Positions 7,801 to 16,036 of a stretch of 64,000 nucleotides of DNA are shown here, one piece after another. Numbering within the stretch: the first letter of the stretch is position 1; each line of letters opens with the position of its first letter. The notes under the pieces were generated by a model, which worked only from the letters and a program-made list of their open reading frames with translations, was not told where the DNA came from and made no database searches. The stretch comes from Parabacteroides hominis (lineage in GTDB: Bacteria; Bacteroidota; Bacteroidia; Bacteroidales; Tannerellaceae). The stretch is from the NCBI RefSeq assembly GCF_014287585.1, contig NZ_JACOOJ010000014.1, positions 1-64,000 on the forward strand, given 5' to 3'. The translations under genes were made by a program, and so were the position numbers.

Positions 7801-10800
7801 AGCTGTTACTGTAGCCTGTGCCTTTACAACCTTAGCTGTTACGAAAGTGATCGGAGCTAAAGTATAATATGTAGCTGAATCCCCATTTAACAAAGCGTTC
7901 GCATTTGTTATCTCAACCGGAACTTTATCACCTACATTCTTATTGGCACGTGCTCCAGTCGGAGCAGTCGAAGTAGTAAAATAGGCAGCAGCAGCAGCTT
8001 CCCAAGGCAAACCGGAAACAGCGATATTAGCTGCATCCCATTTCAAAATTACGTCCGTATCTGCATTATATACAATTGAATCCCCTTTGGTATCTGCACC
8101 ATAGTTCGGAACGATACCTGCTGTCAGGGTCAAGGTACGTTTGGTGATTTTCAGTTTCTGAGTATTTTCCAGAATTTGATCTTTTTTATCATCAGATACA
8201 GTCAGAGTTATTGCTAATTCTTCCGTTGGTTTCAGTATAGTTAATACATTGTTTGCTATTGTTGCATAACTGTTTTGATCTGCTGCAACTGCAGCAGTAA
8301 TACCTTCCGCATTAAACGCCAACGTAATCGGAGCCGTACCATACACCACGCTATCCGGCAGGTTGGTTATCTTTGCCAATGTTTTCTGGAAAGATGCAAT
8401 AGTATATTCCTGCCCCTCGGTAAATTTCAATTCATACACAACCTTACCTGCATTCAACAATTCTTTTGCTACAGTTTCGTTGGAAGCGATAACACCGTCC
8501 TTACATGCGATAGAGAAAGTCTTACCATTCAAATCTATCTTATCAGAGGCGTTATTCATTTCAGCAACAACAGCAGCAGCAGATGTAGTATCAACTGCCA
8601 AAGCTCCACCGGCTGAGATACCAGCCATGATGTATTCCTTCGGAAGGTTCAGTGTACCGTTGTTAGTCAATTTACAACCGCTTGCAATAGTTAATCCTCC
8701 ATTTAGAGACCAAACATTATTTTCAGGGATAGTAAATTCTTTAATTTCAGTACCAGACTTCTGAGTAAAAGTATTAATATTTGCTTTCGCACCATTCAAT
8801 ACAACATTCTGCAAACCTTCACTGGCTTTCACTACAGGAGCATTACCAACAAATGTCATAGTTGTTTTTCCAGATACAGGAGTTGGGTAATTGCCATTTT
8901 GCCAATCTTTGTCAGCACCCAGATAACATTCATATCCTTCTGCAAATGTACAGTTATCAAATGCCATAGATACTTCTGCTGCTTTTCCACGATTTAGAGC
9001 AGCGAGACTGGGAGTATAGCCATCCTTACCTGTAGAGAAAGCACATTTCGTGAAAGTTGCCGTTACTTTATCAGAGCAACCATTTGAACCGGTTCCCTTC
9101 ATTCCGCCTTCGATATTCACTTCATTGAAGGTTGCAGTAATATCTTTCGTATAAGAATAGCTATATCCGCCACCGATATAGAAACAACCGGAAATCTTAC
9201 CTTTTGTCATGGAGAAATTAGCTTTACCAATGCGATTTACAATCTGAGCATATTCCGTGTCTAAAGATTCTCCAATGCCAACCGGAGCAAAACCACCACC
9301 AAAAGCATAAAGAAGATCAGTATTTTCACCTGTTACTTTAACATCGGTAGCCTCAGTCTTGGCATATTCCATACCTCCTGAAAGCATGTAACGGACATAA
9401 GCATTTTCGATATTCATGGTTACTTTACCAGTAACATCGGCAGTCTGTCTTTTGGCTTCCGCAAATTTAGCTTTCGGGCCATAGCCGCCACCAACTAAAT
9501 AACCGGTAATCCGTCCTCCTTTTATCGTAACATTTGCATTCTTAACATCGCCTAAGTAGCCGCCACCGAATATCATGGAAACTTCACCGCTTTCCAAAGT
9601 AACACTGGAAGATTCAACATCTGCATATTTTGAGCCACCAAAGATTACCGGATTATAGCTTTCCGGTATTTCCAAATAGTCATTTTCATCAACGCTAATC
9701 TTCAAATTGCCTGCTGTTGATGTTGCTATAGTAACAGGTTGTCCGTTTGCATAAATGAAGTATGTATTTTTGTATTTTGAATTACTTGGAAACTCTGCAA
9801 CATATTCCATCTGCAGTTTCGAGTTCGTCCAATAACGTTTCTCTTCTGAGCTTGCACCCTGAACACCCACATAAGAAGTCCAACCATTCGGGCCTTCAAC
9901 CAATTGTTTCGGATCTGTCGTAATATCTTCGGACCAGATCTTGGATGATTCGGCAAAAGAACAATCAGGAGAGAAAGTAAACTTCGGAGAATAAACCGGC
10001 GTTCCGTCTGTTCCGACATTTACGCCACCCCAAACATTACCTTCCGTATGCAATCCTTCAGCACTTACTTTAGAGTGAACCAACAGACCTGCTGTTGCAT
10101 TACCCTTTAATGTTACGTTCACTAAAGAAGTAGTCATCGGAGACTGCGCGTTAATACCGGCAGCTTTAGAATCTGCGACTGACAGGTTTTTCAATATTAC
10201 ATCTTCACCTGCTTGGCCATTTTCAATAGAGATCAGGTTCTTAACACTATTAGTCCCGCTCCAATCTGAGCCATTCGCTTTAATAGTAGTAGCTTCTTTT
10301 CCTTCAATGGTCAAAGGTCTGTTAATAACAAGCTGCTTGCCGAGTTCATAAGTCGTTGCTGCCAAATTAACCTTATTAACTGTAGCAAACCCTAAATTAA
10401 TAGTAGAGTCCAGTTGACCGGCAGTATTTACTGTTACAGCATCGTTGTCTTTTGCCCAAACATAAGCCAATGCACCATTATTAGATGTATGCATTGTTGC
10501 CAATTGTAAAGAACGATACCATTTATCATTTTCAGGCGTTACTACTGAAGCGATTATCTCAGCTACAGATGTTGTCGGATTACTGCTCCATTCGGAATAG
10601 GCATGTCTGTCGTAAAAAGCAATTTGCGGAACATTGTTCTCACTAATTGTTCCACTTTTCAAAGTAAACTTCGGCATATTTGTTTCCTGACGAGACAACT
10701 TAACAGCGAACTTTCCATTACCACTTGTAGTAAAATCAGTTGCAGTCAACTGTGAAGAGTTCAAATGCAAACCGCCTTCTTTATTATCAGATAATAAAAC

Positions 10801-11310
10801 CTTATCGAACTTCAGATTATTCAGATTGTAAAGATTGAAAGCCAAAATGTTTGTATTCCTTACAGTCAGGTCTTTGAAAGTAATAGGACTGCTTCCTGAA
10901 CCATCAAAGTAGAATACATAATTTTTGGTAGGATCAAAACTTCCCTCTACAGTATTCGAGGTATTTTCACCTGTAATACTATGTCCAGCTCCATCAATGG
11001 TTAAAGATGTAATTTTTGCCTCAGTAGCATTCAAGTAGAATACTCCTTGCCATTGTGCCTTAGTTGGATTTGGTCCCATAAATTTAACCTTAGAGATGTC
11101 CAAATCGTTCTCCAAAGTAATAGTAGTCGTCACTGATGTGCCACTATTCAAGATTTCCAACACATTTTGCAACCCCTCCGCGGTTGTCACTGTGTAATTT
11201 CCGTCATCGGTCTTTGTATAACCGTCTCCTGAGGTATCTGCCGCCTGCAACCACCCCACACTCGTTATCGTCATAAAGACCGATAACAACATAAGTAATC
11301 TTCTCTTCAT
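4891..11310 (-). CDS. giant secreted beta-helix/Ig-repeat protein with C-terminal sorting domain
   Basis: A 2139-aa exported protein. A signal peptide covers residues 1-23 (cleavage near LQAAD). The N-terminal quarter is rich in short beta strands with the spacing of a right-handed beta-helix. About residues 560-760 carry Gly-Gly repeats (IFGGGYLGDV, LVGGGYGPKA, YAFGGGFAPV, YIGGGYSYSY). The central part holds tandem Ig-like modules of the MBG/YDG type (repeated TYDG: KTYDGSVTAT, KTYDGLTQAT). A Big_2-type domain (WSSSDPTVASVT) follows at about 1985-2060. The last 75 residues (GNIYVNPIQPLQVTVVNMIG, ending in a short beta-rich GIYIVKL segment) resemble a type IX secretion sorting domain or the Bacteroidales DUF6383 terminus. 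It is likely surface-exposed or released; the ligand is unknown. It is transcribed alone, with its own terminator. Confidence 0.8.
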   Translation of the reverse strand: MKRRLLMLLSVFMTITSVGWLQAADTSGDGYTKTDDGNYTVTTAEGLQNVLEILNSGTSVTTTITLENDLDISKVKFMGPNPTKAQWQGVFYLNATEAKITSLTIDGAGHSITGENTSNTVEGSFDPTKNYVFYFDGSGSSPITFKDLTVRNTNILAFNLYNLNNLKFDKVLLSDNKEGGLHLNSSQLTATDFTTSGNGKFAVKLSRQETNMPKFTLKSGTISENNVPQIAFYDRHAYSEWSSNPTTSVAEIIASVVTPENDKWYRSLQLATMHTSNNGALAYVWAKDNDAVTVNTAGQLDSTINLGFATVNKVNLAATTYELGKQLVINRPLTIEGKEATTIKANGSDWSGTNSVKNLISIENGQAGEDVILKNLSVADSKAAGINAQSPMTTSLVNVTLKGNATAGLLVHSKVSAEGLHTEGNVWGGVNVGTDGTPVYSPKFTFSPDCSFAESSKIWSEDITTDPKQLVEGPNGWTSYVGVQGASSEEKRYWTNSKLQMEYVAEFPSNSKYKNTYFIYANGQPVTIATSTAGNLKISVDENDYLEIPESYNPVIFGGSKYADVESSSVTLESGEVSMIFGGGYLGDVKNANVTIKGGRITGYLVGGGYGPKAKFAEAKRQTADVTGKVTMNIENAYVRYMLSGGMEYAKTEATDVKVTGENTDLLYAFGGGFAPVGIGESLDTEYAQIVNRIGKANFSMTKGKISGCFYIGGGYSYSYTKDITATFNEVNIEGGMKGTGSNGCSDKVTATFTKCAFSTGKDGYTPSLAALNRGKAAEVSMAFDNCTFAEGYECYLGADKDWQNGNYPTPVSGKTTMTFVGNAPVVKASEGLQNVVLNGAKANINTFTQKSGTEIKEFTIPENNVWSLNGGLTIASGCKLTNNGTLNLPKEYIMAGISAGGALAVDTTSAAAVVAEMNNASDKIDLNGKTFSIACKDGVIASNETVAKELLNAGKVVYELKFTEGQEYTIASFQKTLAKITNLPDSVVYGTAPITLAFNAEGITAAVAADQNSYATIANNVLTILKPTEELAITLTVSDDKKDQILENTQKLKITKRTLTLTAGIVPNYGADTKGDSIVYNADTDVILKWDAANIAVSGLPWEAAAAAYFTTSTAPTGARANKNVGDKVPVEITNANALLNGDSATYYTLAPITFVTAKVVKAQATVTAKAANNDFGKELPTFEAEIKVIENSKDQLDGTLKFICSATPDSLVKQGGYDIMPYGLTSDNYAIKFVAGKLTVDAVDPKIEIVDAKVTGDADAKTITVRANLVHSGGATTATVTAASEMKAANGAIAKGDDGYYTYTISQATAATHTVTFTATAGDKSGTASINVTVEKGTPQNLTFDSKVLSSIVYGDSLQLAVTSDAAAATGEYTFSVGSGATISNTNVLKPTAAGEITVTVTRAADENYSSATVTKTIKVTPRPLKASVAAFTPKTYDGSVTATVPAITLSADYKVIGTDKVSIKTGATATYASKNVGTHAITLSTLELDGAQKDNYTLIQPTGLKGEITKKSATVKVNDVTRMYNQRYTKYTFTDTGLIEGESLSSVYTGKLDVAEKDGVLALTIDPKLCQNYNLTAQNGTLTITKGTPVVVAYNANDKAEALVVDSAGYTDLKIGKINDAGYFPVEDGSGTVITQSVNAIQQKDEVVNAMLTKATTEEWNNPNPIELVYGGSADQITDLSGYTYSSTNLNRLAVDNGTLTINGVGKVAIIATNTSGDVKVKLYEVTPKPVTYTANMDKTYDGLTQATGTVTLDGVEVSDNVALDMEGVTFNYTSNAAGTKTINPSQNPILVGADANNYSLTAALSGEISPKAVTVSTPISAYYTGSKSLTLDDFTAEGILSNDVVSLNVTLDNEEVGPRQFTLNSLGGNHVGNYTLFNKNAQLEGSVLKPTIIVEVPETASSVANAKSKLTYTIRETGKVVPGDAFSEAIQVVSLGNNAYQVSTKEDFDNKNFTLLYTKNLIGFKADPVTPPSGGDEDETVTISLDATTKDLPRTEEFILTATVSPAGKTVTWSSSDPTVASVTADGNKVTVKGVKVGKATITATIGDVTATCEVTVGFATGLEEALANTEVFGRKGNIYVNPIQPLQVTVVNMIGKIVYNARISGNTQIPVTKGIYIVKLTNAGNSIVTKVNVY

Positions 11311-11647
11311 AATTTCTCTAATTAAAGTATTAATAATGAGTTCATTGAATGATAATTTTCATTTATACTTTAATCGCTTTATTAACTTACCCCATACGAA
11401 TGGTTTCCCTTGAAAAGTAGTTAACAGGTGTGATTATATGTATTTTGACGACCGAAAACGATCGTTTTTTTTAGTCATTTTTTCGGTAGATTTTTGTTCT
11501 GCAAAGCGGACTTGATTATCAAAAGATAATAGTTTTCCCGAAAAAACACTTACGTTTTTCTGTAAAAACCTGCCGGCAGTTTTCTAAATGTATTTTCACA
11601 AAACAGCATTTTCGGAAAAAGTTTCCGCACGTTCCGCACGTTCCGCC
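11311..11647. other. intergenic region with a 9-bp tandem repeat
   Basis: No gene is seen in this 337-bp gap. No convincing TAnnTTTG box was found for the giant gene. The end next to 11648 carries a short tandem repeat (GTTCCGCAC units, 11621-11647) that abuts the stop codon of the DUF3987 gene. The complementary unit GCGGAACGT recurs inside that gene near 13096. Confidence 0.5.
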
Positions 11648-14038
11648 TTATACACTTTTTGCTTGGGAAGATTTGCTGTTTTTCAGGTTGTTACGCTTAT
11701 ATCTTCCTTGCATAACCCGCACGATCAGGCCATTTTTCTTCCATCGTGTGAGGGCTGATTCTACGGTTCTTTTTTCCATTCCGAGAATTTGACCCTTTTC
11801 TATCGCTTCGCGAGTCGTAAAATTTTCGCCCAACTCGGAGAAAAGTTCCTCGCTGATGATAGGGTTGGAGATAGACTTGAGCACCTCGTCTTTTTTCAGG
11901 AGCGTGCTGAGCACCAAAGAGTGTTTCAGGCAGTGGAAAATGATCTGGGTGGCCGTGTTGAAATCATCGTCGCAAATCTTTATTTCCGGGATGTCCAAAC
12001 GCTGCTCGCCTTTGCGCAGGCCGGTCAGCACCATGCAGATGCGGAAGTGGATCATCCCCAGGCGGAACAGGATGGCTGTCTTGTCGCCTTCGCCGAAAGC
12101 ACGCAGGCGTTCGAGTTCGAGGGGGAAAATCTCGTTCATATAGTCGCGCTGGCTCTCCGTATAGCTCACCCAGGTCGGGTGCTCGTCGAGGAAGAGGGCG
12201 ATCTCCTGGAGCGCATGTCCCAAATTGTTATAATAGTTGCCCCGGCGCGGACTGTCGTCGGAGGCAGTCAGGGGTTTCCATTTGCCCTGTTCGGTGATAT
12301 AGAAGCAAAGGAGGCGGCTGAAAAGGCCGTCTTCGGTGGAATGGATCAGGCGCGTCACCTGCCCTTCCGTGCCGGTGAAGACGAGCGCCATGCGGGGGAA
12401 AGGGATGGAGTAGTACTTGTCCTGCTTCGTGTCCTTGCTGATCTGCTCGTGTTGGAAGATCTGGTTCAGGAGGTCGTGATACTGCCCGTGGTCCTGCTCC
12501 ATCGAGTTGTTGAGCACGTCTATTTCGGTTTCGCACATCAGGGAGGCGTAGTGGCCGTTGTCGGACAACTGTTCGATCATACGCGGGCGGGAGATGTTGC
12601 CGGCCAGTTCGATCCCTTTCTGGCGGACGCATTCCGGTTCTTCGGAAAGTTTCCCATTTGATTTCAATTGTTTAAGCATGTCAAAATTGTATTGTTTCAT
12701 TTTGTTGTTATAGACCTTCACTTCTTTTGCCGATTCGCGGCGGATGCCTTCGGCATAGACGTGGAAGACTTTATGTATCTTGTTGACCATCCCCTTTCCG
12801 GAGGCGGCGGCCCCGGCGATGCAGCAGTAGAGCGGCGGCTCGCAGATGGCGTTCTGGTAGGAGCCGCTCACCTTGGGCATGGCTGCCGAAAAAATGCCGA
12901 GGCTGCCCATGAGTGTGACCGAACGTTCGACCTCGGTCAGCCCTTCGGTGAACATTTCGAGGAAGAACGGGGGCAGATGTTCATAAACCGCATGCGGAAA
13001 ACATTTCGCCATTTCTTTGGCATATTCCAAACGTTTGTCTTCCAGCGGACTGCCTTCTTTTTCCTCCAGCGCAGGAGTGTATAGTGCGGAAGATGCGGAA
13101 CGTGCGGAAACTTCCGCTTGCGGCGCAAATTCTTTCCGGTTGCAGCCATGCTCGGCACGTCCTTTGGCGTAGGCCGAAGTGATGACTTTCACGATCTCTT
13201 TTTCGTCGAAATCCGGTTGCGCGTACCGGCTGTTGCATTCCCGTAGCACGGCCTGCTCGCCGAAGCCCGCGCGGTTCAGCGTAAAGGCGAGGCTCACCAG
13301 GTTGGCGTGCCGTTGCCCTTTGACCCAGGAAAGGTTACAGTCGGCAGCGTCGAGATAGCGGCGAAGGTTTTCGCCGATATCAGTTGGAAGTTGAGAGTTG
13401 AAAGTTGAAAGTTTTTTGCCGCTCTTTTCACTTTCATCTTTCCACTTTTCCTTTTCAACTGTGTACGCGGTTGCTTGCAAATTCACATACGCTTCCGGGT
13501 CGTGGCAAAGGAGCGCGGCGCGGGTGATGTCGGTACAGGTGTGGTCGGTGGGGTGTCCGAAGGCGGTTTCGAAGAAATGCTGGAGCGAGCGGCAGACGTC
13601 CTCGTGCTCTTCCGCGGTGCATTTGACGCGGGCAACGAGGTGGTTGCCGTTGCCGCTCGCACTGACCTGGGCGAAGGCCACGAAGGGGATGGCGGCGCAG
13701 CGGTCGCGGTATTCAGCGGCGGGGCATGTGAGGCCGTCGGTGTCGACCAGCACATAACCGAGGTAATCGCCCGCCTCTTCCGTCCGGCGTTCTTCCGGGA
13801 AGCGGCAGGAGACGGCGATGCAGGGGAGTTGCATTTTCAGCGACTTGGCTTTTACGGGGTTTCCCTCCGCGATGGCACGGCGTATTTCGCCGGTGACATG
13901 CCGCAGGGCGTTGCCTTTAACGAGGTTGTACACTTCTTCCAGCGACAGTTCTTTGTTCGAACGGAGGTGGTAAAGATTGTCATAATAGGGGAAAAGCGCT
14001 TGTTCTCCTACTGATTGTCCTTGATTTTCAGTTTCCAT
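11648..14038 (-). CDS. VirE_N (BT4734-like)/DUF3987 protein
   Basis: A 796-aa protein. Residues about 1-190 match the BT4734-like/VirE N-terminal domain of Bacteroidales (EIRRAIAEGN, then a VLVDTDGL core). The rest matches DUF3987, a P-loop domain related to phage and plasmid replication helicase-primases. A Walker A-like motif GAAASGKG lies at about 409-416. The C-terminal 90 residues look like a winged helix (TTREAIEKGQILGMEKRTVE). I start at the ATG at 14038, 11 nt after the DUF4248 stop; a longer in-frame version overlaps that gene and is unlikely. Residues 210-217 (LSTFNSQL) are encoded by a dispersed repeat. It forms an operon with DUF4248 and faces the HU/GH73 operon. The role is unknown; such cassettes recur in Bacteroidales genomes, by recall. 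Confidence 0.85.
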   Translation of the reverse strand: METENQGQSVGEQALFPYYDNLYHLRSNKELSLEEVYNLVKGNALRHVTGEIRRAIAEGNPVKAKSLKMQLPCIAVSCRFPEERRTEEAGDYLGYVLVDTDGLTCPAAEYRDRCAAIPFVAFAQVSASGNGNHLVARVKCTAEEHEDVCRSLQHFFETAFGHPTDHTCTDITRAALLCHDPEAYVNLQATAYTVEKEKWKDESEKSGKKLSTFNSQLPTDIGENLRRYLDAADCNLSWVKGQRHANLVSLAFTLNRAGFGEQAVLRECNSRYAQPDFDEKEIVKVITSAYAKGRAEHGCNRKEFAPQAEVSARSASSALYTPALEEKEGSPLEDKRLEYAKEMAKCFPHAVYEHLPPFFLEMFTEGLTEVERSVTLMGSLGIFSAAMPKVSGSYQNAICEPPLYCCIAGAAASGKGMVNKIHKVFHVYAEGIRRESAKEVKVYNNKMKQYNFDMLKQLKSNGKLSEEPECVRQKGIELAGNISRPRMIEQLSDNGHYASLMCETEIDVLNNSMEQDHGQYHDLLNQIFQHEQISKDTKQDKYYSIPFPRMALVFTGTEGQVTRLIHSTEDGLFSRLLCFYITEQGKWKPLTASDDSPRRGNYYNNLGHALQEIALFLDEHPTWVSYTESQRDYMNEIFPLELERLRAFGEGDKTAILFRLGMIHFRICMVLTGLRKGEQRLDIPEIKICDDDFNTATQIIFHCLKHSLVLSTLLKKDEVLKSISNPIISEELFSELGENFTTREAIEKGQILGMEKRTVESALTRWKKNGLIVRVMQGRYKRNNLKNSKSSQAKSV
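13383..13411. repeat. GTTGAAA-type short repeat inside the DUF3987 gene
   Basis: An array of GTTGRRA units (GTTGGAA, GTTGAGA, GTTGAAA, GTTGAAA) lies in frame within the coding sequence and encodes KLSTFNSQL. It falls in the linker between the VirE_N domain and the DUF3987 part, followed by a pyrimidine-rich stretch. I recall such units mostly in intergenic DNA of Bacteroidetes. Confidence 0.6.
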
Positions 14039-14049
14039 GATGTTTGTTT

Positions 14050-14274
14050 TTAAGGTTCGCCCAGGTGGTCGATGATGCACATGACCTGCTTGGGGGTGAA
14101 CAGTTTGTTTCCGGGATGCCAGTTCAGCGCCTGCAGTTTGTCTTTCAGGTTGCCGCTCAGGCGTATCCAACGGGACAGCTTATCGGTCGCCGACTTGGGC
14201 GAGGAGCCGGGAAAATAGCATAGGGCGAGTTCGTAAACGGCCCATACCTTAGAATAATTCACTTCGTTTTCCAT
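14050..14274 (-). CDS. DUF4248 domain protein
   Basis: A 74-aa cytoplasmic protein starting MENEVNYSKVWAVYELALCY, with a basic core (TDKLSRWIRLSGNLKDKLQA). It matches the small DUF4248 family, which is normally found next to VirE_N/DUF3987 genes, as here. I use the ATG at 14274, just downstream of a strong promoter; an earlier in-frame start would lie upstream of the predicted transcription start. The function is unknown; size and charge suggest a DNA- or partner-binding accessory. Confidence 0.75.
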   Translation of the reverse strand: MENEVNYSKVWAVYELALCYFPGSSPKSATDKLSRWIRLSGNLKDKLQALNWHPGNKLFTPKQVMCIIDHLGEP

Positions 14275-14300
14275 AATGTCTTGTGTGTTATTTATCACTA

Positions 14301-14330
14301 CAAAGATAGGTATAATTATTTGCATAACAA
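14301..14330 (-). promoter_or_regulatory. promoter of the DUF4248-DUF3987 operon
   Basis: On the minus strand TATCTTTG (14301-14308) with TTG (14328-14330) exactly 19 bp upstream: a textbook Bacteroidetes promoter. The ATG follows about 27 bp downstream. Confidence 0.8.
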
Positions 14331-14507
14331 GCTATTAATCAGCATATTATTATAGAAAATCGGTCGACCCCGGCATGCGGTTATCCCATAAATGCCGGTT
14401 ATTTCGCGTATGCCCGCTTATATCTTGTTAAAGCTGTTTACGACTCAAAATGACGCAGTAGGGGGCAGTAGGGCGGGAAAGGCCCTCAGAGGGGAAGGAG
14501 GGTGTCG

Positions 14508-14515
14508 TATCTTTG
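14508..14515 (+). promoter_or_regulatory. -7 box for the HU-like/GH73 operon
   Basis: TATCTTTG lies 50 bp before the HU-like ATG. It is divergent from the DUF4248 promoter about 180 bp away, so the two half-cassettes share one control region. No TTG was found at -33. Confidence 0.6.
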
Positions 14516-14564
14516 ACATACGGACAGACGAAAAAGAGTTTTTAACCTTTAAATTTCAATGTTT

Positions 14565-15014
14565 ATGTCAATCAAGTACAAATTGGTTTTACGCAAAGAC
14601 CTTTCCAAAGATGCGGAAGAGGGCGACAAGAAGTATTACGCTTCGGTGAACAACAACGGGACGTTCAGTTTCGACGACTTGTGCGAGTCGGTTTCTGCGA
14701 TCTCGACAGCTTCGCGCGGGGATGTGTTAGTAGTGATGGACGGGGCGCTCTCGGTGATGAAGAACGCGTTGTTGCGCGGGGAGATCGTGCAGTTCGGGGA
14801 GTTAGGCAATTTCCAGATCAACACCGGCAGCAAGGGGGTTGCGACCGTCGAAGAGTTCAAGACGAACCTGATACGCAAGGCGCGGATCATCTTCCGTCCG
14901 GGGGCGTTGCTGAAAGACTGCCTCGGCAAGGTGAGCTACGAACGTATCGGGAAAGACACCACCTCGCAGGAGGGCGGCGGTTCGGGCGAAGAGGAGCGTC
15001 CGGGTGAACTGTAG
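14565..15014 (+). CDS. HU-family DNA-binding protein (Bacteroidales long form)
   Basis: A 149-aa histone-like protein. The core (ALSVMKNALLRGEIVQFGEL, GNFQINTGSKG, and the FRPGALLK end) is the HU/IHF fold with an N-terminal extension (MSIKYKLVLRKDL) and an acidic Gly-rich tail. This is the long HU-like group common in Bacteroidales, where it is typically encoded beside a cell-wall hydrolase. I chose the second ATG (14565) because the family usually begins MSxKYK; the first ATG is two codons earlier. The stop is 4 nt before the GH73 ATG. It probably bends DNA or binds nucleic acid as part of the cassette; this is inference. Confidence 0.87.
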   Translation: MSIKYKLVLRKDLSKDAEEGDKKYYASVNNNGTFSFDDLCESVSAISTASRGDVLVVMDGALSVMKNALLRGEIVQFGELGNFQINTGSKGVATVEEFKTNLIRKARIIFRPGALLKDCLGKVSYERIGKDTTSQEGGGSGEEERPGEL

Positions 15015-15018
15015 CGGT

Positions 15019-15501
15019 ATGACGGCACAGCAGATTTCCTTCGTCAAAGCGTCCCTGCCGGCGGCCATAGCGGCGGGGACGGCTTTCAACATGAATCCGT
15101 CCGTGATCTTAACACAGGGTGCTTTCGAGAGCGGATGGGGCACGAGCGAGTTAGCGCTACGGGCGCATAACTTCTTCGGGCTGACGGCCTACGGGTGCAG
15201 CAACGCGTATTGGCACGGGCAGAAATATCCCGTCCGCACGTCGCGCGACGAACTGGATTTCCGGTGGTACGGGAGACGGGAGGATTCTTTCCTCGACTTC
15301 GCCCGCCTGATACGCAACAACTACCGCACGGCCTGGAGCAAGAGCGAAAACCCTTCCGCCTATGCGCATGAGATCGCCTACAGCCGCTACATCAGCGAAC
15401 TGAACGGGGACGACCGCGAAACCTACCGCCGCAGCCTGATACAGATCGAAAAGACGGTGCAGGCAATATTATCTATTACTTTTGGCTTGACCCAAAAGTA
15501 A
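15019..15501 (+). CDS. GH73-type glucosaminidase (peptidoglycan hydrolase), C-terminus altered by a repeat
   Basis: A 160-aa protein matching the Flg_J/GH73 N-acetylglucosaminidase fold. Catalytic Glu37 lies in LTQGAFESGWGTSELA, followed by NFFGL and a second-half motif YSRYISELNGDD. It would cleave glycan strands of peptidoglycan. No signal peptide is visible, so release would need lysis or a dedicated route. A GTG at 15004 could extend it by 5 codons, overlapping the HU gene. The last eight codons and the stop (encoding ITFGLTQK) are the terminal inverted repeat of a MITE-like element starting at 15476, so the native C-terminus has been replaced. Related Bacteroidales cassettes usually carry an amidase in this place, by recall. 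Confidence 0.85.
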   Translation: MTAQQISFVKASLPAAIAAGTAFNMNPSVILTQGAFESGWGTSELALRAHNFFGLTAYGCSNAYWHGQKYPVRTSRDELDFRWYGRREDSFLDFARLIRNNYRTAWSKSENPSAYAHEIAYSRYISELNGDDRETYRRSLIQIEKTVQAILSITFGLTQK

Positions 15502-15787
15502 TCAAAAGGTCAAGGCTTAACCTGCCGGGCTACCCCCGTTCCCGCGCCCCGCGCGGGATCGCAAGGAAGCAGGCAGTATCGGCCATCCCCCAAGCCTCCT
15601 CAGCCTCTCTTTTGCCGTCTGCTTCAGCAGACGGTTTAAAAGGTCTGGAGGCAAAGCCTCTTCTTTTGTGGGCTTCAGTCCCTTTTATGGATTATATTTA
15701 AAGGGGTTAAAAACCCACAGGGGAACCGGCAAGGCCGGAGCAATCATCTATCCGTCTGCTGAAGCAGACGGCAAAAGAGAAAGCCTC
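15476..15787. mobile_element. MITE-like repeat element, copy 1 (right end missing)
   Basis: The left terminal repeat (TTACTTTTGGCTTGACCCAA, continuing to 15522) matches both ends of the copy at 17391-17944. Inside are two palindromes CCGTCTGCTTCAGCAGACGG (15615-15634) and CCGTCTGCTGAAGCAGACGG (15752-15771), and longer nested arms. The right half found in copies 2 and 3 is absent. No protein is encoded. Confidence 0.8.
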
Positions 15788-15833
15788 GCATGTTCAACTA
15801 TTCTTATTCAATAATCAACACACACGATGTCTT

Positions 15834-16004
15834 ATGAAAAAGATCAAACAAATTCTTGAATTTATTATCGCGTTGCTTAACTTTTTGTTTCACTTTAAAC
15901 CTATGCCGGATGAAGAAATTCCAACTGTTATTGCCCCTTTTCCGAAAGATAGCCTCCCGCCTGTTCCGCCACGGGATCAGCCTCTATTTGAGGATATCGG
16001 TTAG
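15834..16004 (+). CDS. 56-aa single-pass membrane peptide with proline-rich tail
   Basis: A short ORF: a basic start (MKKIKQILEF), one hydrophobic helix (about residues 8-21, FIIALLNFLF), then an acidic and Pro-rich tail (PFPKDSLPPVPPRDQP). It is co-oriented with and 330 bp behind the GH73 gene, with repeat copy 1 between them. In many Bacteroidales HU/amidase cassettes a tiny hydrophobic protein sits next to the wall hydrolase. The arrangement suggests a helper for hydrolase access to the wall (holin- or spanin-like), but this is inference. Confidence 0.55.
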   Translation: MKKIKQILEFIIALLNFLFHFKPMPDEEIPTVIAPFPKDSLPPVPPRDQPLFEDIG

Positions 16005-16036
16005 GTTTAAACTGCGGGTATAATACGGTGTGTTTT

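Noticed and set aside
11789..12661. 290-aa plus-strand ORF within the DUF3987 gene
   Set aside because: Antisense frame of a GC-rich gene with clear domains on the other strand; no promoter or family match.
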